Source: Bacteroidales bacterium WCE2004 (lineage in GTDB: Bacteria; Bacteroidota; Bacteroidia; Bacteroidales; UBA932). Taken from it: DNA of 64,000 nt. The DNA lies in the NCBI GenBank assembly GCA_900167895.1, contig FUZR01000003.1:62001-126000 (forward strand), given 5' to 3'. Positions within the stretch are counted from its first letter, which is position 1; each line of letters starts with the position of its first letter. The translations under genes and the position numbers were made by a program. Positions 63,215 through 64,000 of the stretch are shown piece after piece. The notes below the pieces were generated by a model. That model ran no database searches. It had not been told where the DNA came from and worked only from the letters and a program-made list of their open reading frames with translations.

Positions 63215-64000
63215 CTGTCATCTCGCAGGCCGCGCAGTCGAAACGGAGCGCCAGGCGGCGGCCGTTGTTGAGCAGGAAAAGCTCCTTCGGCGGCCTGGCG
63301 CCCTGGTATTTGGGGCAGAGGCCGAGTTCGTAGCGGACGCAGTACTTGCTGCGCATGAGTTCAGATTCTTCGCTGCGCTCAGAATGACAGGAAACGGCAG
63401 GATGACGAGGGGAAGACTGGGAATGACCGGGAGCAGGAAGGGCGTCCAGGTCCTCGGCGACCAGGCGGCGGATGCCGTTGATGGTCGAGGCGCTGAGCAG
63501 CGGCAAGCGTCCGCCGGCCGTCTCGACCTTCAGCTCTTCGAGCGAGAAATGATAGACGCCGCTGCGCTTGGAGAGCTGCTCGCGCAGCATCGCCTCCGCG
63601 CGCTCGCGGTTCTCGGCCGTCTCCACGTCCATATGGAACGGGCTCAGCACCTCGCGGCCGTCCGACGTGACGGCGCGCACCTCCAGGACATATTTGCCGT
63701 GCAGGCGCAGCGAGAGGCGCACCGGGATCTCCCGGTGGCAGGCCTGCGTCTCCAGCGTCTTCTCGAAGGCGGTGTTGATGTTGCGGTAGAGGGTCATCCC
63801 CTCCCGGAGGTCGGGGACATCCTTGCAGCTGACCTGCAAGCCCTCGCAGACGTCGCCGCGGAAGCCCGTGACGCCGTCGGCGGTCGCGATGGCGAAGCCG
63901 TCGCCGTTGTGCAGCGCAAGGTCGCGCCGCAGCGGCCGGACGTCGAAAGACATCGTCCGGCCCGGCTGGCGCCGGATGCGCTGCACCGTCCCAACGGCCT
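63195..64000 (-). CDS. U32-family peptidase, C-terminal part (cut by window edge)
   Basis: About 268 residues visible. Features of the U32 C-terminus: SFDVRPLRRDLALHNGDGF, NINTAFEKTL, LPLLSASTINGIRRL and LMRSKYCVRYELGLCPKY with Cys pairs (also CAAC). U32 proteins such as RlhA act in RNA hydroxylation or protein turnover. The segment that normally links the two last domains is replaced by a low-complexity stretch containing CHSERSEES, encoded by a repeat at 63361-63390. The 5' end lies beyond the window. Confidence 0.82.
   Translation of the reverse strand, partial: AVGTVQRIRRQPGRTMSFDVRPLRRDLALHNGDGFAIATADGVTGFRGDVCEGLQVSCKDVPDLREGMTLYRNINTAFEKTLETQACHREIPVRLSLRLHGKYVLEVRAVTSDGREVLSPFHMDVETAENRERAEAMLREQLSKRSGVYHFSLEELKVETAGGRLPLLSASTINGIRRLVAEDLDALPAPGHSQSSPRHPAVSCHSERSEESELMRSKYCVRYELGLCPKYQGARPPKELFLLNNGRRLALRFDCAACEMTVTADQK
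63361..63390 (-). repeat. CHSERSEES-type dispersed repeat inside the U32 gene
   Basis: Contains TTCTTCGCTGCGCTCAGAAT, read in the gene as SERSEES. From general knowledge this short inverted-repeat-like sequence is scattered through many bacterial genomes. Here it is in frame. Confidence 0.65.

Overview
The window looks like a chromosome segment from a high-GC, uncultivated-type member of the Bacteroidales. Three things point there. First, SusC/SusD outer-membrane nutrient uptake genes sit beside a hybrid two-component (HTCS) regulator. Second, promoters repeatedly show the Bacteroidetes -7 box TAnnTTTG, often with TTG 19-20 bp upstream, and Shine-Dalgarno sequences are almost absent. Third, S16 has a long Ala/Glu tail, FeoA and FeoB are fused, and BNR, 6-bladed-propeller and FISUMP-type exported proteins are present.

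Layout: 1-6.8 kb holds the start of galE, an outer-membrane barrel gene and a five-gene MacAB-TolC-like efflux operon. 6.8-9.0 kb is an AT-richer patch with palindromic repeats, a BNR lipoprotein, a small membrane protein and tRNA-Leu(GAG). 9.1-13.4 kb has a hemerythrin/LuxR regulator, queH (interrupted in frame by a palindromic element), a small membrane gene and the feoAB iron uptake unit. 13.5-16.4 kb has two family 2 glycosyltransferases and rimM-rpsP. 16.5-24.3 kb reads as one long minus-strand operon: sufB-pnuC-sufC-sufD-ispE-DUF975-flippase/ATP-grasp fusion-DUF616. 24.4-27.7 kb has an exported protein, a sodium:solute symporter and a DUF3108 protein. 27.8-43.3 kb is a polysaccharide-utilisation region: GH115, GH3, SusD, SusC, a histidine acid phosphatase and a divergent HTCS. 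43.2-48.4 kb has exported lipoproteins, a FISUMP gene, an intron-containing tRNA-Leu(UAA) and a two-domain esterase. 48.4-53.9 kb is the rod-shape operon mreB-mreC-mreD-mrdA-rodA. 53.9-61.8 kb has ispD, an Lrp-type regulator, topA, a class A penicillin-binding protein, ddl and prmC. 61.8-64 kb has a third palindromic element, a lipoprotein and the end of a U32 peptidase gene.

The main novelty candidates are mobile or structural. (1) A ~125-bp element occurs three times. Its core is conserved, while its long terminal arms differ between copies but stay self-complementary within each copy. One copy lies in frame inside queH. (2) tRNA-Leu(UAA) is split by a 215-nt group I intron at the anticodon. 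(3) Two single genes (GH115 and the FISUMP gene) are each bounded by a direct repeat of the 3' end of the upstream gene: 61 bp of the DUF3108 gene and 28 bp of tRNA-Leu. That is the footprint expected of cassette insertion at gene 3' ends. (4) Several genes have a -7 box only 4-5 nt before the start codon, which predicts leaderless mRNAs.

All functional calls are from motif reading alone; no database search was possible.
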